Made by a program: the position numbers and the translations under genes. 64,000 bases of DNA from a gamma proteobacterium HdN1. Lineage in GTDB: Bacteria; Pseudomonadota; Gammaproteobacteria; Pseudomonadales; Ketobacteraceae. The notes beneath the pieces are model-generated. The model searched no databases, was not told where the DNA came from, and saw only the letters and a list, made by a program, of their open reading frames with translations. Below, one piece after another: positions 54,189 to 63,170 of this stretch. The DNA lies in NCBI GenBank assembly GCA_000198515.1, contig FP929140.1, positions 3,322,527-3,386,526 on the forward strand, read 5' to 3'. Every line of letters starts with the position of its first letter. The stretch's first letter is position 1.

Positions 54189-55064
54189 ATGAATAAAGTG
54201 CAAAGTGCACAGGAAGCCATCCGTCATATTCGGGATGGAATGACGATCGGCATTGGCGGATGGGGCCCGCGTCGTAAGCCCATGGCATTGGTGCGTGAAC
54301 TGCTGCGCTCTGACGTTAAGGATTTGACCGTCGTCGCCTATGGTGGTGCGGATGTTGGGCTTCTATGTGCGGCCGGAAAAGTAAAGAAAGTGGTTTTCGC
54401 TTTCGTTTCTTTGGATTTTATTCCACTGGAGCCTTATTTTCGCCTTGCGCGCCAAAACGGCAGCATTCAGGTAGAAGAAATTGATGAAGGCATGATGCTG
54501 CTCGGCCTGCGTGCTGCTGCTTGGGGAATGCCTTTTATTCCCACCGAAATCGGCATCGGCACCGATGTTCTGCGTTTTAATCCGCAAATTAAACTGATTG
54601 AAAGCCCCTACGATGATAAAGAGTGGGTTGCCATGCCTGCACTGCCTTTAGACGTGGCGTTGGTGCATGCCGATCGTGCCGATGCTCGCGGCGTTTGCCA
54701 GATCAAAGGCCCCGATATGTATATGGATGAGTGGTTTGTTCGCGCCGCGAAAACCGCGATCGTCTCTTGCGATGAGCTGGTGGACACCGAATATTTTCAC
54801 GCCGGTGATGAAGCACGTTATGTGCACTGGGAACGCTCGCAAACCAGCAGCGTTGTCCATATTCCAGGTGGCGCACACCCCACGTCCTGCAATCCTTTTT
54901 ATGGCTTTGATATGGCGCATTTCAAGGATTATAACCAGTCTGCCAAAGACGGTGGTTTCGCCGCTTACCAGCAAAAATACCTTGCCGGAAAGACTGAACA
55001 AGACTATCAGAATGCCGTTGGCGGGCTGGAAAAAATCCGTTCACTGGCACTGCCCGTCTATTGA
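54189..55064 (+). CDS. ipdA: IpdA-like CoA-transferase/ring-hydrolase alpha subunit
   Basis: A 291-residue class I CoA-transferase-fold subunit. IpdA with IpdB hydrolyses the last steroid ring (COCHEA-CoA) rather than transferring CoA. Its length matches IpdA (292 residues in M. tuberculosis). The fold signature is 'IRDGMTIGIGGWGPRRKPMA', and 'FIPTEIGIGTDVL' lies in the core. GAGAG precedes the ATG. It is the first gene of the plus-strand C/D-ring operon, followed by ipdB. Confidence 0.9.
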   Translation: MNKVQSAQEAIRHIRDGMTIGIGGWGPRRKPMALVRELLRSDVKDLTVVAYGGADVGLLCAAGKVKKVVFAFVSLDFIPLEPYFRLARQNGSIQVEEIDEGMMLLGLRAAAWGMPFIPTEIGIGTDVLRFNPQIKLIESPYDDKEWVAMPALPLDVALVHADRADARGVCQIKGPDMYMDEWFVRAAKTAIVSCDELVDTEYFHAGDEARYVHWERSQTSSVVHIPGGAHPTSCNPFYGFDMAHFKDYNQSAKDGGFAAYQQKYLAGKTEQDYQNAVGGLEKIRSLALPVY

Positions 55065-55085
55065 TCTTCTTGAAGGATGCACGCA

Positions 55086-55925
55086 ATGAATACCACTGTA
55101 AATTCCGCGTCTAGCGATCAAAACAACGTGCCCGCAGCAGAGTATAGCTTGGCTGAACTCATGGTCGTGGCCGCTGCCGAAGCCTTCCGCCACGATGGTG
55201 AAGTTCTCGTGACCGGCATTGGCCTTTTGCCGCGCCTTGCCGCAAGCCTCGCCATGAAAACCTTTAACCCCGACATGATGATGACGGATTCCGAAGCCTA
55301 TATTCTTTCGGAACCCAATCCAGTCAGCGGCATGAAAACCCAAAAAGGCCAGAAACAAGAAACTTGGATGGGCTTTACCCGCATTTTTGACAATGTTTGG
55401 AGCGGAAAGCGCCACGCGCTGGTCGGCCCCTCACAGGTAGATCGTTACGGCCAAGCCAATATTTCCGCCCTCGGCGGCACCTACGAAAAGCCAAAAGTAC
55501 AAATGCTCGGCACGCGCGGCTTTCCGGGGAACTCCATTAGTCACGCTAACTCGTTTTTTATTCCGTCCCACAGCAAGCGCGTTTTTGTGGATGGCGAGTG
55601 TGATATCGTTTGCTCCATCGGCTATAACCCTGCGCGCCTGACCAAGGGCCGCAAGCTGGAAGACGTAGATATTCGCTATGTCATTACCGATCTTTGCGTA
55701 ATGGATTGGAAAGGCCCCAACCACATGTTGCGGTTGCTAAGCGTGCATCCGGGCGTGAGCGTTGAGCAGGTGCTTGAAAATACCGGCTTCGAAGTGCATG
55801 TGCCAGAGAATGTGCCTGTCACTGCAGCGCCTACCGTTTCCCAGCTAGAAATCATCGCGGCCTTAGATCCTTTGAATTTCCGCGCGAAGCAGCTTGCCGA
55901 TAATCCCGCTGGCCATCGCAGGTAA
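55086..55925 (+). CDS. ipdB: IpdB-like CoA-transferase/ring-hydrolase beta subunit
   Basis: A 279-residue partner of IpdA. The frame opens at an ATG at 55077, but GAAGGA at 7-8 base spacing favours 55086. The beta-subunit segments include 'MVVAAAEAFRHDGEVLVTGIG' and 'RALVGPSQVDRYGQANIS' type text ('ALVGPSQVDRYGQANIS'). It would act with IpdA in opening the final C ring. Twenty-one bases separate it from ipdA. Confidence 0.9.
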   Translation: MNTTVNSASSDQNNVPAAEYSLAELMVVAAAEAFRHDGEVLVTGIGLLPRLAASLAMKTFNPDMMMTDSEAYILSEPNPVSGMKTQKGQKQETWMGFTRIFDNVWSGKRHALVGPSQVDRYGQANISALGGTYEKPKVQMLGTRGFPGNSISHANSFFIPSHSKRVFVDGECDIVCSIGYNPARLTKGRKLEDVDIRYVITDLCVMDWKGPNHMLRLLSVHPGVSVEQVLENTGFEVHVPENVPVTAAPTVSQLEIIAALDPLNFRAKQLADNPAGHRR

Positions 55926-55929
55926 TCCC

Positions 55930-56412
55930 ATGAGCACAAACGAAAACGGTGAGCAAAAGCCACGGGTGCCGGTGCTAGAAGGCTGGTTTACTCATACCGA
56001 CGATAAGCCGCACCTGCTTGGCACCCAGTGCAAAGGTTGCGGCACCTATTATTTTCCGAAACAAACAAGCTACTGCAAAAATCCGGCCTGCGATAGCGAG
56101 CACTTTGAAGTAGTAGAGCTAAGTCGCACCGGAAAAGTATGGTCGTTCACCAACGCCTGCTATCAGCCGCCAGAGCCATTTGTTTCGCCCGACCCGTTTG
56201 TGCCCTATACGATTGCTGCCGTAGAGCTTGAGAAAGAGAAAATGATCGTACTCGGCCAAGTAATTTCGGGCGTAGACGTTTCCGACCTGAAAGCAGGAAT
56301 GGAAATGGAGCTGGTGCTGGATACTCTTTTTGAAGATGCCTCCAGCCAGAAAATCACTTGGAAATGGCAACCTGTAGCCAATGCCCAAAATTCAAAGGGA
56401 GCGAAGCCATGA
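55930..56412 (+). CDS. DUF35 OB-fold zinc-ribbon protein, thiolase partner
   Basis: A 160-residue ChsH2-type DUF35 protein. A rubredoxin-like zinc ribbon has four cysteines in 'GTQCKGCGTYYFPKQTSYC' and the following 'NPAC', followed by an OB-fold. The frame is open from 55894, but the ATG at 55930 with AGG fits better and lies just after the ipdB stop. Its stop overlaps the thiolase start, the standard pairing for DUF35/thiolase-fold enzyme complexes. Confidence 0.85.
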   Translation: MSTNENGEQKPRVPVLEGWFTHTDDKPHLLGTQCKGCGTYYFPKQTSYCKNPACDSEHFEVVELSRTGKVWSFTNACYQPPEPFVSPDPFVPYTIAAVELEKEKMIVLGQVISGVDVSDLKAGMEMELVLDTLFEDASSQKITWKWQPVANAQNSKGAKP

Positions 56413-57590
56413 GTCGCGATGTAGTGATCCTCGGCGTAGGAATGCACCCTTGGGGCAAATGGGGTCGTAATTTTGTCGAGTACGGTGTAAAAGCTGCTCG
56501 TGACGCTCTCAAAGATGCCGGCGTTGCATGGCGGGATGTAGGCTTTGTGTCCGGTGCGGCCACGATGCGCTGCGGTTATCCCGGTTATGTCGCAGGCGCA
56601 ACGTTCGCGCAAGCCTTGGGCTGGCAAGGTGCAGAAGTCAATACGAGCTACGCGGCTTGTGCGTCTGGCTCACAGGCTTTAGCAGCAGCTCGCGCCAAAA
56701 TTCAGTCAGGTGCGTGTGACGTGGCTTTGGTGGTCGGTGCGGATACCACGCCCAAAGGCTTTCTAGCGCCGCAAAAAGGCGAACGCCCAGACGATCCAGA
56801 TTGGGTGCGCTTCAGGTTGGGCATTACCAATCCCACCTATTTTGCTCTCTATGCGCGTCGTCGGATGGAAATGTTTGGCGATACGCAAGATGATTTCGCG
56901 CTGGTGAAAGTAAAGAATGCCAAACATGGGTTCGTGAACCCTAACGCGCGTTATAAAAAATGCTTTACCGCCGAAGACGTTGCTGCCTCTGCAATGGTGG
57001 CAGATCCTTTGCGGCTCATGGATATCTGCGCAACCTCCGATGGTGGCGCGGCAGTGGTTATCGCAAGTGAAACCTATGCGCGTAAGCTTGGCGTAAGAAA
57101 TGCCGTAAAAATCGCAGCGATTTCCACCGTAACGCCTACCTACGCGTCTGCCGTTATTGAAATGCCCGATTTGGCAACCGATTCCGGCGCCGTAGTAGAA
57201 GCTCACAGCTTTCGCGCAGCGTTGCCCATCAAAGCCTACGAAGAAGCAGGTCTTGGGCCAAAAGACATCAGCGTCGCGGAAGTCTACGACCTCTCCACCG
57301 CGCTTGAGCTGGATTGGATGGAAGACCTGCAGCTTTGTGAACGTGGCCAAGCCGCTCAGCTTGTGCGTGACGGCGTGACCACCGTGGGCGGTCGCCTTCC
57401 GATCAACCCGTCGGGTGGCTTAGCCTGCTTTGGAGAAGCCGTCCCAGCGCAAGCGCTCGCACAAGTTTGCGAGCTAACGTGGCAGCTGCGTGGTCAATCG
57501 GGCGAACGCCAAGTGGCGAACGCAAAAGTAGGAATTACCGCAAACCAAGGCTTGTTTGGCCACGGTTCTTCCGTAATCCTGAAGCGCTAA
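56409..57590 (+). CDS. thiolase-fold lipid-transfer-type enzyme (Ltp2/SCP2-like)
   Basis: A 393-residue SCP2-thiolase-like protein. The nucleophile-region cysteine is in 'NTSYAACASGSQALAAA', and the C-terminal histidine is in 'NQGLFGHGSSVILKR'. It overlaps the DUF35 gene (ATGA). Such pairs act as thiolases or, as with Ltp2-ChsH2, as retro-aldolases removing steroid side chains. Its location inside the C/D-ring operon makes a role in ring-derived acyl-CoA cleavage or propionyl-side-chain removal possible. Confidence 0.82.
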   Translation: MSRDVVILGVGMHPWGKWGRNFVEYGVKAARDALKDAGVAWRDVGFVSGAATMRCGYPGYVAGATFAQALGWQGAEVNTSYAACASGSQALAAARAKIQSGACDVALVVGADTTPKGFLAPQKGERPDDPDWVRFRLGITNPTYFALYARRRMEMFGDTQDDFALVKVKNAKHGFVNPNARYKKCFTAEDVAASAMVADPLRLMDICATSDGGAAVVIASETYARKLGVRNAVKIAAISTVTPTYASAVIEMPDLATDSGAVVEAHSFRAALPIKAYEEAGLGPKDISVAEVYDLSTALELDWMEDLQLCERGQAAQLVRDGVTTVGGRLPINPSGGLACFGEAVPAQALAQVCELTWQLRGQSGERQVANAKVGITANQGLFGHGSSVILKR

Positions 57591-57640
57591 GAGCTTTGAA
57601 ACGCCAAGTGCTTTGAAACGCTAAGAGTTTTGAAGCGTTA
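57582..57640. repeat. 17-bp tandem repeat, about 3.5 units, at the thiolase 3' end
   Basis: AAGCGCTAAGAGCTTTG, AAACGCCAAGTGCTTTG and AAACGCTAAGAGTTTTG are head to tail, followed by a partial fourth unit. The first unit includes the stop codon of the thiolase gene, so the array looks like serial duplication of the gene's last bases. Confidence 0.85.
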
Positions 57641-57657
57641 AAAAAGGAATCAATGGT

Positions 57658-58764
57658 ATGGCAACGGCAAATACTCCCTCGCTAAAAACACGTTTGACCG
57701 ACCTGTTAGGCTGCGAATATCCGGTAATCCAAACGGCGATGGGCTGGGTCGCGAATCCTGATTTGGTTGCCGCAACCTGCAATGCAGGCGGTTTTGGATT
57801 TCTCGCAGGTGCGGTCATGACGCCTGCAGAAGTCGAAGCGGGCATTCAAGCCATCAAAGCCAAAACCGACAAACCCTTTGGCGTAAATTTCCACATGTAT
57901 ACGCCAGCAGCAAATGAAATCATTGAGATCTGCATTCGCCATAAAGTGCGCGCCGTAAGCTACAGCCGTTCCCCTGCAAAACAGATGATACAGCGCCTGA
58001 AAGATGCCGGCATTGTCTGCATTCCTACCGTTGGTGCGGTAAAACACGCGATAAAAGCCGTGGAAATGGGCGCAGATGCGGTCGTGGTGCAAGGCGGCGA
58101 GGGTGGCGGGCACACCGGCAGTGTTGCCAGCAATATATTATTGCCGCAAGTAGTCGAGGCATTAAAAGTGCCCGTTGTGGCCGCAGGTGGCTTTAAGGAT
58201 GGGCGCGGCTTAGTCGTTGCACTCGCCTACGGTGCGGAAGGGATTGCGATGGGCACGCGATTTTTAATGACCAAAGAATGCCCCGTGCCCGATCAAACCA
58301 AAGCGCGTTACGTTAAGGCAAAGCCGGAAGAAATCATTGTCAGCAAAAAACTCGACGGCATGCCGCAGCGCATGATTAACAACGAATTTTTGCAAGCACT
58401 TGAGAAAAAAAGCGCCATCGGCATGCTGATTCTGGCGGTTCGTAACGGCCTTGCCTTCACCAAAATTACCGGCGGTTCGCTGCTGCAAATGCTTCTTTCT
58501 GCTTGGAAAATGAAAAAATCGAACGACATGTCGTTCACTCAGACGATGATGGCCGCGAACGCACCGATGATGATACAAGAAGCCATGGTGAACGGGCATC
58601 CCGCCGATGGCATTTTGCCGAGCGGGCAGGTGGCCGGCACCATTAAAGACCTTCCCACCGGCGCGGAACTGATGGCGCAGATCGTGAGCGAGGCGCAAGC
58701 CACCTTAGCCAAACTTTCCGAGCGCACTGCGACAAAATCCGCAGTGGCAAAGGCAACGAGTTAG
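57658..58764 (+). CDS. ipdC: IpdC-like flavin-dependent reductase (nitronate monooxygenase family)
   Basis: A 368-residue FMN-binding TIM-barrel protein of the 2-nitropropane dioxygenase family. Visible features are 'YPVIQTAMGWVANPDLVAATCNAGG', the flavin phosphate site 'VVQGGEGGGHTGSV', and 'VVAAGGFKDGRGLVVALAYGAEGIAMGTRF'. In the steroid pathway IpdC reduces a 5-hydroxy-HIC-CoA intermediate before ring opening by IpdAB; its presence next to ipdAB supports that role. AAGGA precedes the ATG. Confidence 0.87.
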   Translation: MATANTPSLKTRLTDLLGCEYPVIQTAMGWVANPDLVAATCNAGGFGFLAGAVMTPAEVEAGIQAIKAKTDKPFGVNFHMYTPAANEIIEICIRHKVRAVSYSRSPAKQMIQRLKDAGIVCIPTVGAVKHAIKAVEMGADAVVVQGGEGGGHTGSVASNILLPQVVEALKVPVVAAGGFKDGRGLVVALAYGAEGIAMGTRFLMTKECPVPDQTKARYVKAKPEEIIVSKKLDGMPQRMINNEFLQALEKKSAIGMLILAVRNGLAFTKITGGSLLQMLLSAWKMKKSNDMSFTQTMMAANAPMMIQEAMVNGHPADGILPSGQVAGTIKDLPTGAELMAQIVSEAQATLAKLSERTATKSAVAKATS

Positions 58765-58827
58765 GGCGATTCCCGCAAATTTGCCAACGAAAAACTGATT
58801 TTTAGCGACTTACCACGAGAACCGATC

Positions 58828-59607
58828 ATGGCCTTTGAAACTCTTATCGAAAACGGCGTTGCCGAACTGATTTTTTGCAAACCGCCGGTAAATGCCTTCA
58901 ATAGCCAAGAATGGGCGGCAATCTCTGACAAAATTGATGACTTAGGCGCAGACCCGCAGGTAAAAGTCATTGTGATCCGCGCCGAAGGAAAAGGCTTTTG
59001 CGCCGGGGTAGACATCAAAGAGCTTGCTGCCGATAGCACCAAAATTATCGCGGTAAATAAAGGCAATTACGACACCTTCAAATCCATTCACCTAAATCCG
59101 AAGCCGGTCATCGTAGCAGTTCACGGCTTTGTGCTGGGTGGCGGCATCGGAATTTCCGGCGCGGCGGATATTATCGTCGCCTCTGAATGCGCACGTTTCG
59201 GTGTCCCAGAAGTCGATCGCGGCGCGATGGGTGGTGGTGCTCACTTGCAGCGTATGTTCCCCGTGCAGAAAGTCCGTTATATGTATTACACCGGCGATTT
59301 TATTAACGCACAAGAAGCCTACCGCCTTGGCGCAGTAGAGCGCGTTGTTCCGCTAGACCAATTGCGTGCAACCGCTTTGGAAATTGCCGCCAAGATCGCA
59401 GAAAAGAGCTCCCCAATGATTCAGCTTGCCAAAGAAGCCCTCACCGGCATTGAAGATGGCAACCTAGAAGATAAATACCGCTGGGAGCAAGGCTTCACCC
59501 TGCAAGCCTACACCGAAAAAGACTCCCAAGAAGCCCGCAACGCCTTTGTTGAAAAACGCGACGCAGCTTTCAAGAATGATGCCACTAACTCTGCCAAACA
59601 CTCGTAG
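58828..59607 (+). CDS. echA20: enoyl-CoA hydratase/isomerase family, EchA20-like
   Basis: A 259-residue crotonase. The oxyanion segment 'GKGFCAGVDIKEL' and the second loop 'GFVLGGGIGISGAADIIVAS' are intact. EchA20 opens ring D of the HIP-derived CoA ester; the position between ipdC and the acyl-CoA dehydrogenases supports this. The crotonase acidic residue is replaced in part, as is usual for ring-opening members, so a hydrolytic rather than simple hydratase reaction is likely. Confidence 0.82.
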   Translation: MAFETLIENGVAELIFCKPPVNAFNSQEWAAISDKIDDLGADPQVKVIVIRAEGKGFCAGVDIKELAADSTKIIAVNKGNYDTFKSIHLNPKPVIVAVHGFVLGGGIGISGAADIIVASECARFGVPEVDRGAMGGGAHLQRMFPVQKVRYMYYTGDFINAQEAYRLGAVERVVPLDQLRATALEIAAKIAEKSSPMIQLAKEALTGIEDGNLEDKYRWEQGFTLQAYTEKDSQEARNAFVEKRDAAFKNDATNSAKHS

Positions 59608-59624
59608 CAGGGGAGAGACAGACG

Positions 59625-60788
59625 ATGGATTTAATTTACACCCCAGAACAAAACGCATTCCGCAAAGAAGTGCGTGCATGGTTGGCGGCCAACATTCCCG
59701 CCAAACCCCTTGCATCTTTCGACACCCAAGAAGGTTTTGAGCAGCACCGCGCATGGGAGAAGACCCTTGCCAAAGGCAATTGGGGCATGGTGACCTGGCC
59801 GAAAGAATACGGCGGCCGCGGCTGCAACCTGATTGAATGGTTGATCTTCGAAGAAGAATACTACCGTGCAAGCGCGCCGTTACGCGTCAATCAAAACGGG
59901 ATATTTCTGCTCGGCCCCACCCTTATGGAATACGGAACGCCCGCACAGAAAGAGCGTTTCATTACCAAAATGGCCAGCGGTGAAGAAATGTGGGCGCAAG
60001 GTTGGTCAGAACCCGGCGCAGGCAGTGATCTCGCCGCCATTCGCTCCAAAGCCATTCGCCAAGGCGATGAATACGTCCTCAATGGCCAGAAAGTCTGGTC
60101 TACGCGCGCCGTATTTGCCGACTGGGTGTTCTGTATTTTCCGCACCGACCCGGCATCGGAGCGTCATCATGGCCTGTCATTCATTTTCGTCCCACTGAAT
60201 GCGCCTGGCGTAACTGTGCGCCCGATTCCCCAATTGGATGGGTTGCCGGGCTTTGCGGAAATCTTTTTCGACGACGTGCGCGTTCCCGTAGAAAATCGTT
60301 TGGGCGATGAAGGCCAAGGCTGGAACATTGCAATGTCCACCGCCGGATTCGAGCGCGGCTTAATGCTGCGAAGCCCCGCACGCTTTCAGGAAACCGCCAA
60401 ACGCCTCGTAAAACTCTACCGCGAACACAGCAACGACATCCTTGATCTCAGCATCGAAGATGCCGTAGTGAAATGCTACATGGATGCCGAAGCCTACGCA
60501 TTATCCACCTACCAAACCGCTTCGCGCCTGATGAAAGGCGGCAAAATTGGTTCGGAATCCTCGGTGAATAAGATTTTCTGGTCGGAACTGGATCAGCTGA
60601 TGCACGAAACCGCAATGAACATCCTCGGTTGGCGCGCAGAACTCTGGCCACAATCGCCCGCAGCAGGAGACGTCGGTCACTGGTTAGACGGCTTTTTGTT
60701 TGCCCAATCCGGCCCTATCTACGCCGGAACCAACGAAATTCAACGAAATATCATCGCCGAGCGTTTGCTGGGCATGCCGCGGAAATAG
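59625..60788 (+). CDS. acyl-CoA dehydrogenase, FadE30-like
   Basis: A 387-residue acyl-CoA dehydrogenase. Flavin/substrate segments are 'WAQGWSEPGAGSDLAAI' and 'LNGQKVWSTRAVFADWVF', and the C-terminal 'GTNEIQRNIIAERLLG' is present. The residue that is catalytic Glu in MCAD is Ala here ('IYAGTNEI'), while a Glu in 'AGFERGLMLR' sits at the IVD-type position. It is followed by a second, shorter member 10 bases downstream, suggesting a heteromeric enzyme. The likely substrate is HIP-CoA or a later C/D-ring ester. Confidence 0.87.
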   Translation: MDLIYTPEQNAFRKEVRAWLAANIPAKPLASFDTQEGFEQHRAWEKTLAKGNWGMVTWPKEYGGRGCNLIEWLIFEEEYYRASAPLRVNQNGIFLLGPTLMEYGTPAQKERFITKMASGEEMWAQGWSEPGAGSDLAAIRSKAIRQGDEYVLNGQKVWSTRAVFADWVFCIFRTDPASERHHGLSFIFVPLNAPGVTVRPIPQLDGLPGFAEIFFDDVRVPVENRLGDEGQGWNIAMSTAGFERGLMLRSPARFQETAKRLVKLYREHSNDILDLSIEDAVVKCYMDAEAYALSTYQTASRLMKGGKIGSESSVNKIFWSELDQLMHETAMNILGWRAELWPQSPAAGDVGHWLDGFLFAQSGPIYAGTNEIQRNIIAERLLGMPRK

Positions 60789-60797
60789 GAGCAGATC

Positions 60798-61862
60798 ATG
60801 GACTTTACCTTTACCGAAGACCAGCGGCTGTTCTGCGACAACGTAAAAGTTTTCCTGCAAAATGAAGTAACGCCCGAGGCCCTCCGCAAATCCTGGGAGT
60901 CCGAGAGCGGCCGCAGCCCAGAGCTATGGCAAAAACTCGTAGACATCGGTTTAACGGCCATGCTGGTGCCGGAAAAATTCGGTGGCCTCGGCATGAATGC
61001 CGTGGATTTTATTTTGATCGCACAGGAATGCGGCCGCGCTGCCTTGGCCGAGCCTTTGGTGGAGACCGCTTTGGTTGGCGTACCGCTCCTGGCAAGCCTT
61101 GCCGATAACGACGAGCGTTGCGCCCAGCTTCTTGAAAAAATTGCCACCGGTGAACGTCGCATTGCCGTAGGCCATTCTGTCAACAACCTAATTTCCGATG
61201 CCCACGTTGCGGATTATTTGCTGCTACCGAACGGCAATCAGATTCACCTTGTACCACGTGAGCAAGTGCATCTCGTCGCCCAGCAAAGTGTAGACCCATC
61301 GCGCAGATTATTTTCGGTCGATTGGAAAGTCACCGAAGAAACCTTGCTCACCAACGGCGCATTGGGCGTATCTCTGCTTGCCGCCGCATTAAATCGCGGC
61401 GCGTTGGGTGCTGCGGCACAATTGCTCGGTTTAGCCGAAGCAATGGTTGGGCTGGCCGTGGCCTACACAAGCGATCGCAAGCAATTTGGCAAGCCCATCG
61501 GCGTAAACCAAGCGCTCAAGCATCACATGGCGAATTGTGCGGTCAAAACGGAGTTCGCTAAGCCCGTTTTATACCGCGCCGCCTATACGGCGAGCACGCA
61601 CCCTGTGCATGCGGATTTCGCAGTATCCCATGCAAAAGTGGCAGCGGGCGAGGCGGCACTGCTTGCAGCCAAAAATAGCATCCAGTCCTTTGGCGCCATG
61701 GGATATACCTGGGAATGTGATCTGCACATCTTCATGAAGCGCGCATGGGCGCTGGATAAATATTGGGGGCATGCAGGTTTCCATAAAAACCGCTTGCACC
61801 AGTGGCTGCTCAATCCAAACGCCAAAATTGGCGCAGACAAAACCTTTGGTGAACAGGCCTAG
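60798..61862 (+). CDS. acyl-CoA dehydrogenase, second subunit of a heteromeric pair
   Basis: A 354-residue acyl-CoA-dehydrogenase-like protein. The middle domain is divergent, lacking the usual 'EPGAGSD' segment. 'AYTSDRKQFGKPIGVNQALKH' and 'FGAMGYTWECDLHIFMKRA' mark the C-terminal domain. No Glu is seen at the IVD-type position. This fits the FadE pairs of steroid degraders, in which one subunit supplies the base and the other part of the flavin site. AGGAG precedes the ATG, 10 bases after its partner. Confidence 0.85.
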   Translation: MDFTFTEDQRLFCDNVKVFLQNEVTPEALRKSWESESGRSPELWQKLVDIGLTAMLVPEKFGGLGMNAVDFILIAQECGRAALAEPLVETALVGVPLLASLADNDERCAQLLEKIATGERRIAVGHSVNNLISDAHVADYLLLPNGNQIHLVPREQVHLVAQQSVDPSRRLFSVDWKVTEETLLTNGALGVSLLAAALNRGALGAAAQLLGLAEAMVGLAVAYTSDRKQFGKPIGVNQALKHHMANCAVKTEFAKPVLYRAAYTASTHPVHADFAVSHAKVAAGEAALLAAKNSIQSFGAMGYTWECDLHIFMKRAWALDKYWGHAGFHKNRLHQWLLNPNAKIGADKTFGEQA

Positions 61863-61928
61863 TGCGCGACACGCCAGCCCAACCGATCTGTATAAGCCTA
61901 CATTAAGCGATAAAAAGAGAGCATCATC

Positions 61929-63077
61929 ATGGCAGAAGCATATATCGTAGACGCGCTCCGCAGCCCCACGGGCCGACGTAAAGGCGGGCTTGCTCAGGTG
62001 CACGCGGCCGACCTAGGCGCTCATGTGCTCAAACACATCGTCGAGCGTAACGGCATTCCTGATACCGAATACGATGACGTAATTTTTGGCTGCGTAGACA
62101 CCATTGGCCCCTTGGCGGGCGATATTGCTCGTACCTGCTGGCTGGCGGCAGGGCTTAGCGACGAAGTACCGGGCACCACCGTCGATCGGCAGTGCGGCTC
62201 TTCGCAGCAAGCGGTGCATTTTGCTGCGCAGGCGATTATGTCGGGCACCATGGACGTAGTCGTTGCCGGCGGCGTGCAAACCATGACGCAGATTCCCATC
62301 TCTTCCGCAATGACTGCGGCAGAACCACTCGGATTCAAAGATCCCTTTACCGGTTCTGCAGGTTGGGTTGCGCGTTATGGCGATCAACCGCCCACGCAAT
62401 TTAATTCAGCACAAATGATTGCCGATAAATGGGGATTCAGCCGCCGCGATCTCGAAGTCTATTCCCTCGAATCACATCGGCGCGCAATTCAGGCAATAAA
62501 AGAAGGCCGCTTCCAACCCGAAATTATCCCGCTGGCGGGTGTAGAAACCGATGAAACGCCGCGCGAATCTACCCTTGAAAAAATGGCCGGACTGGATTTC
62601 CTGTTTGGCTGCGATAAAGTAACGGCGGCGGTTTCTTCACAAACCTGCGACGCATCTTCGGCCATGTTGTTAGTATCCGAAGCTGCGCTCAAGCGTTATA
62701 ACCTTACTCCACGCGCCCGCATTCACCACATTTCCGTGCGTGCCGACGACCCTGTCTGGATGTTGACTGCGCCGATTCGCGCCACTCGCTACGCGCTAAA
62801 AAAAGCCGGAATGACGATGAATGATATCGACCTCGTCGAAATTAACGAGGCATTCGCATCGGTCGCTATGGCATGGTTAAAAGAGATGGACTACGACCAC
62901 GCACGCACCAACGTCAACGGTGGTGCAATCGCGCTCGGCCATCCACTCGGCGCAACCGGCACAAAATTGATGACCACGCTGCTGCACGAACTGGAACGTA
63001 CCGGCGGGCGCTTTGGTCTGCAAACCATGTGCGAAGGTGGCGGTCAGGCCAACGTGACGATCATTGAACGCCTTTGA
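61929..63077 (+). CDS. acetyl-CoA C-acyltransferase (FadA6-like thiolase)
   Basis: A 382-residue thiolase with all catalytic residues: the nucleophile cysteine in '[15 protein letters not shown]', the histidine in '[16 protein letters not shown]' and the acid/base cysteine in '[12 protein letters not shown]'. Within this operon it would perform the thiolytic step after ring C/D opening, as FadA6 does in actinobacteria. Side-chain thiolysis cannot be excluded by sequence alone. Confidence 0.88.
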   Translation: MAEAYIVDALRSPTGRRKGGLAQVHAADLGAHVLKHIVERNGIPDTEYDDVIFGCVDTIGPLAGDIARTCWLAAGLSDEVPGTTVDRQCGSSQQAVHFAAQAIMSGTMDVVVAGGVQTMTQIPISSAMTAAEPLGFKDPFTGSAGWVARYGDQPPTQFNSAQMIADKWGFSRRDLEVYSLESHRRAIQAIKEGRFQPEIIPLAGVETDETPRESTLEKMAGLDFLFGCDKVTAAVSSQTCDASSAMLLVSEAALKRYNLTPRARIHHISVRADDPVWMLTAPIRATRYALKKAGMTMNDIDLVEINEAFASVAMAWLKEMDYDHARTNVNGGAIALGHPLGATGTKLMTTLLHELERTGGRFGLQTMCEGGGQANVTIIERL

Positions 63078-63170
63078 GTGCCGGATTGCTAGAAACCGCT
63101 GCACACGCGATTGAAGCCGCGCGCAAAAGCGAGCGCAAACCAATTACAAATAGAATTTGGGAGAAATGCA

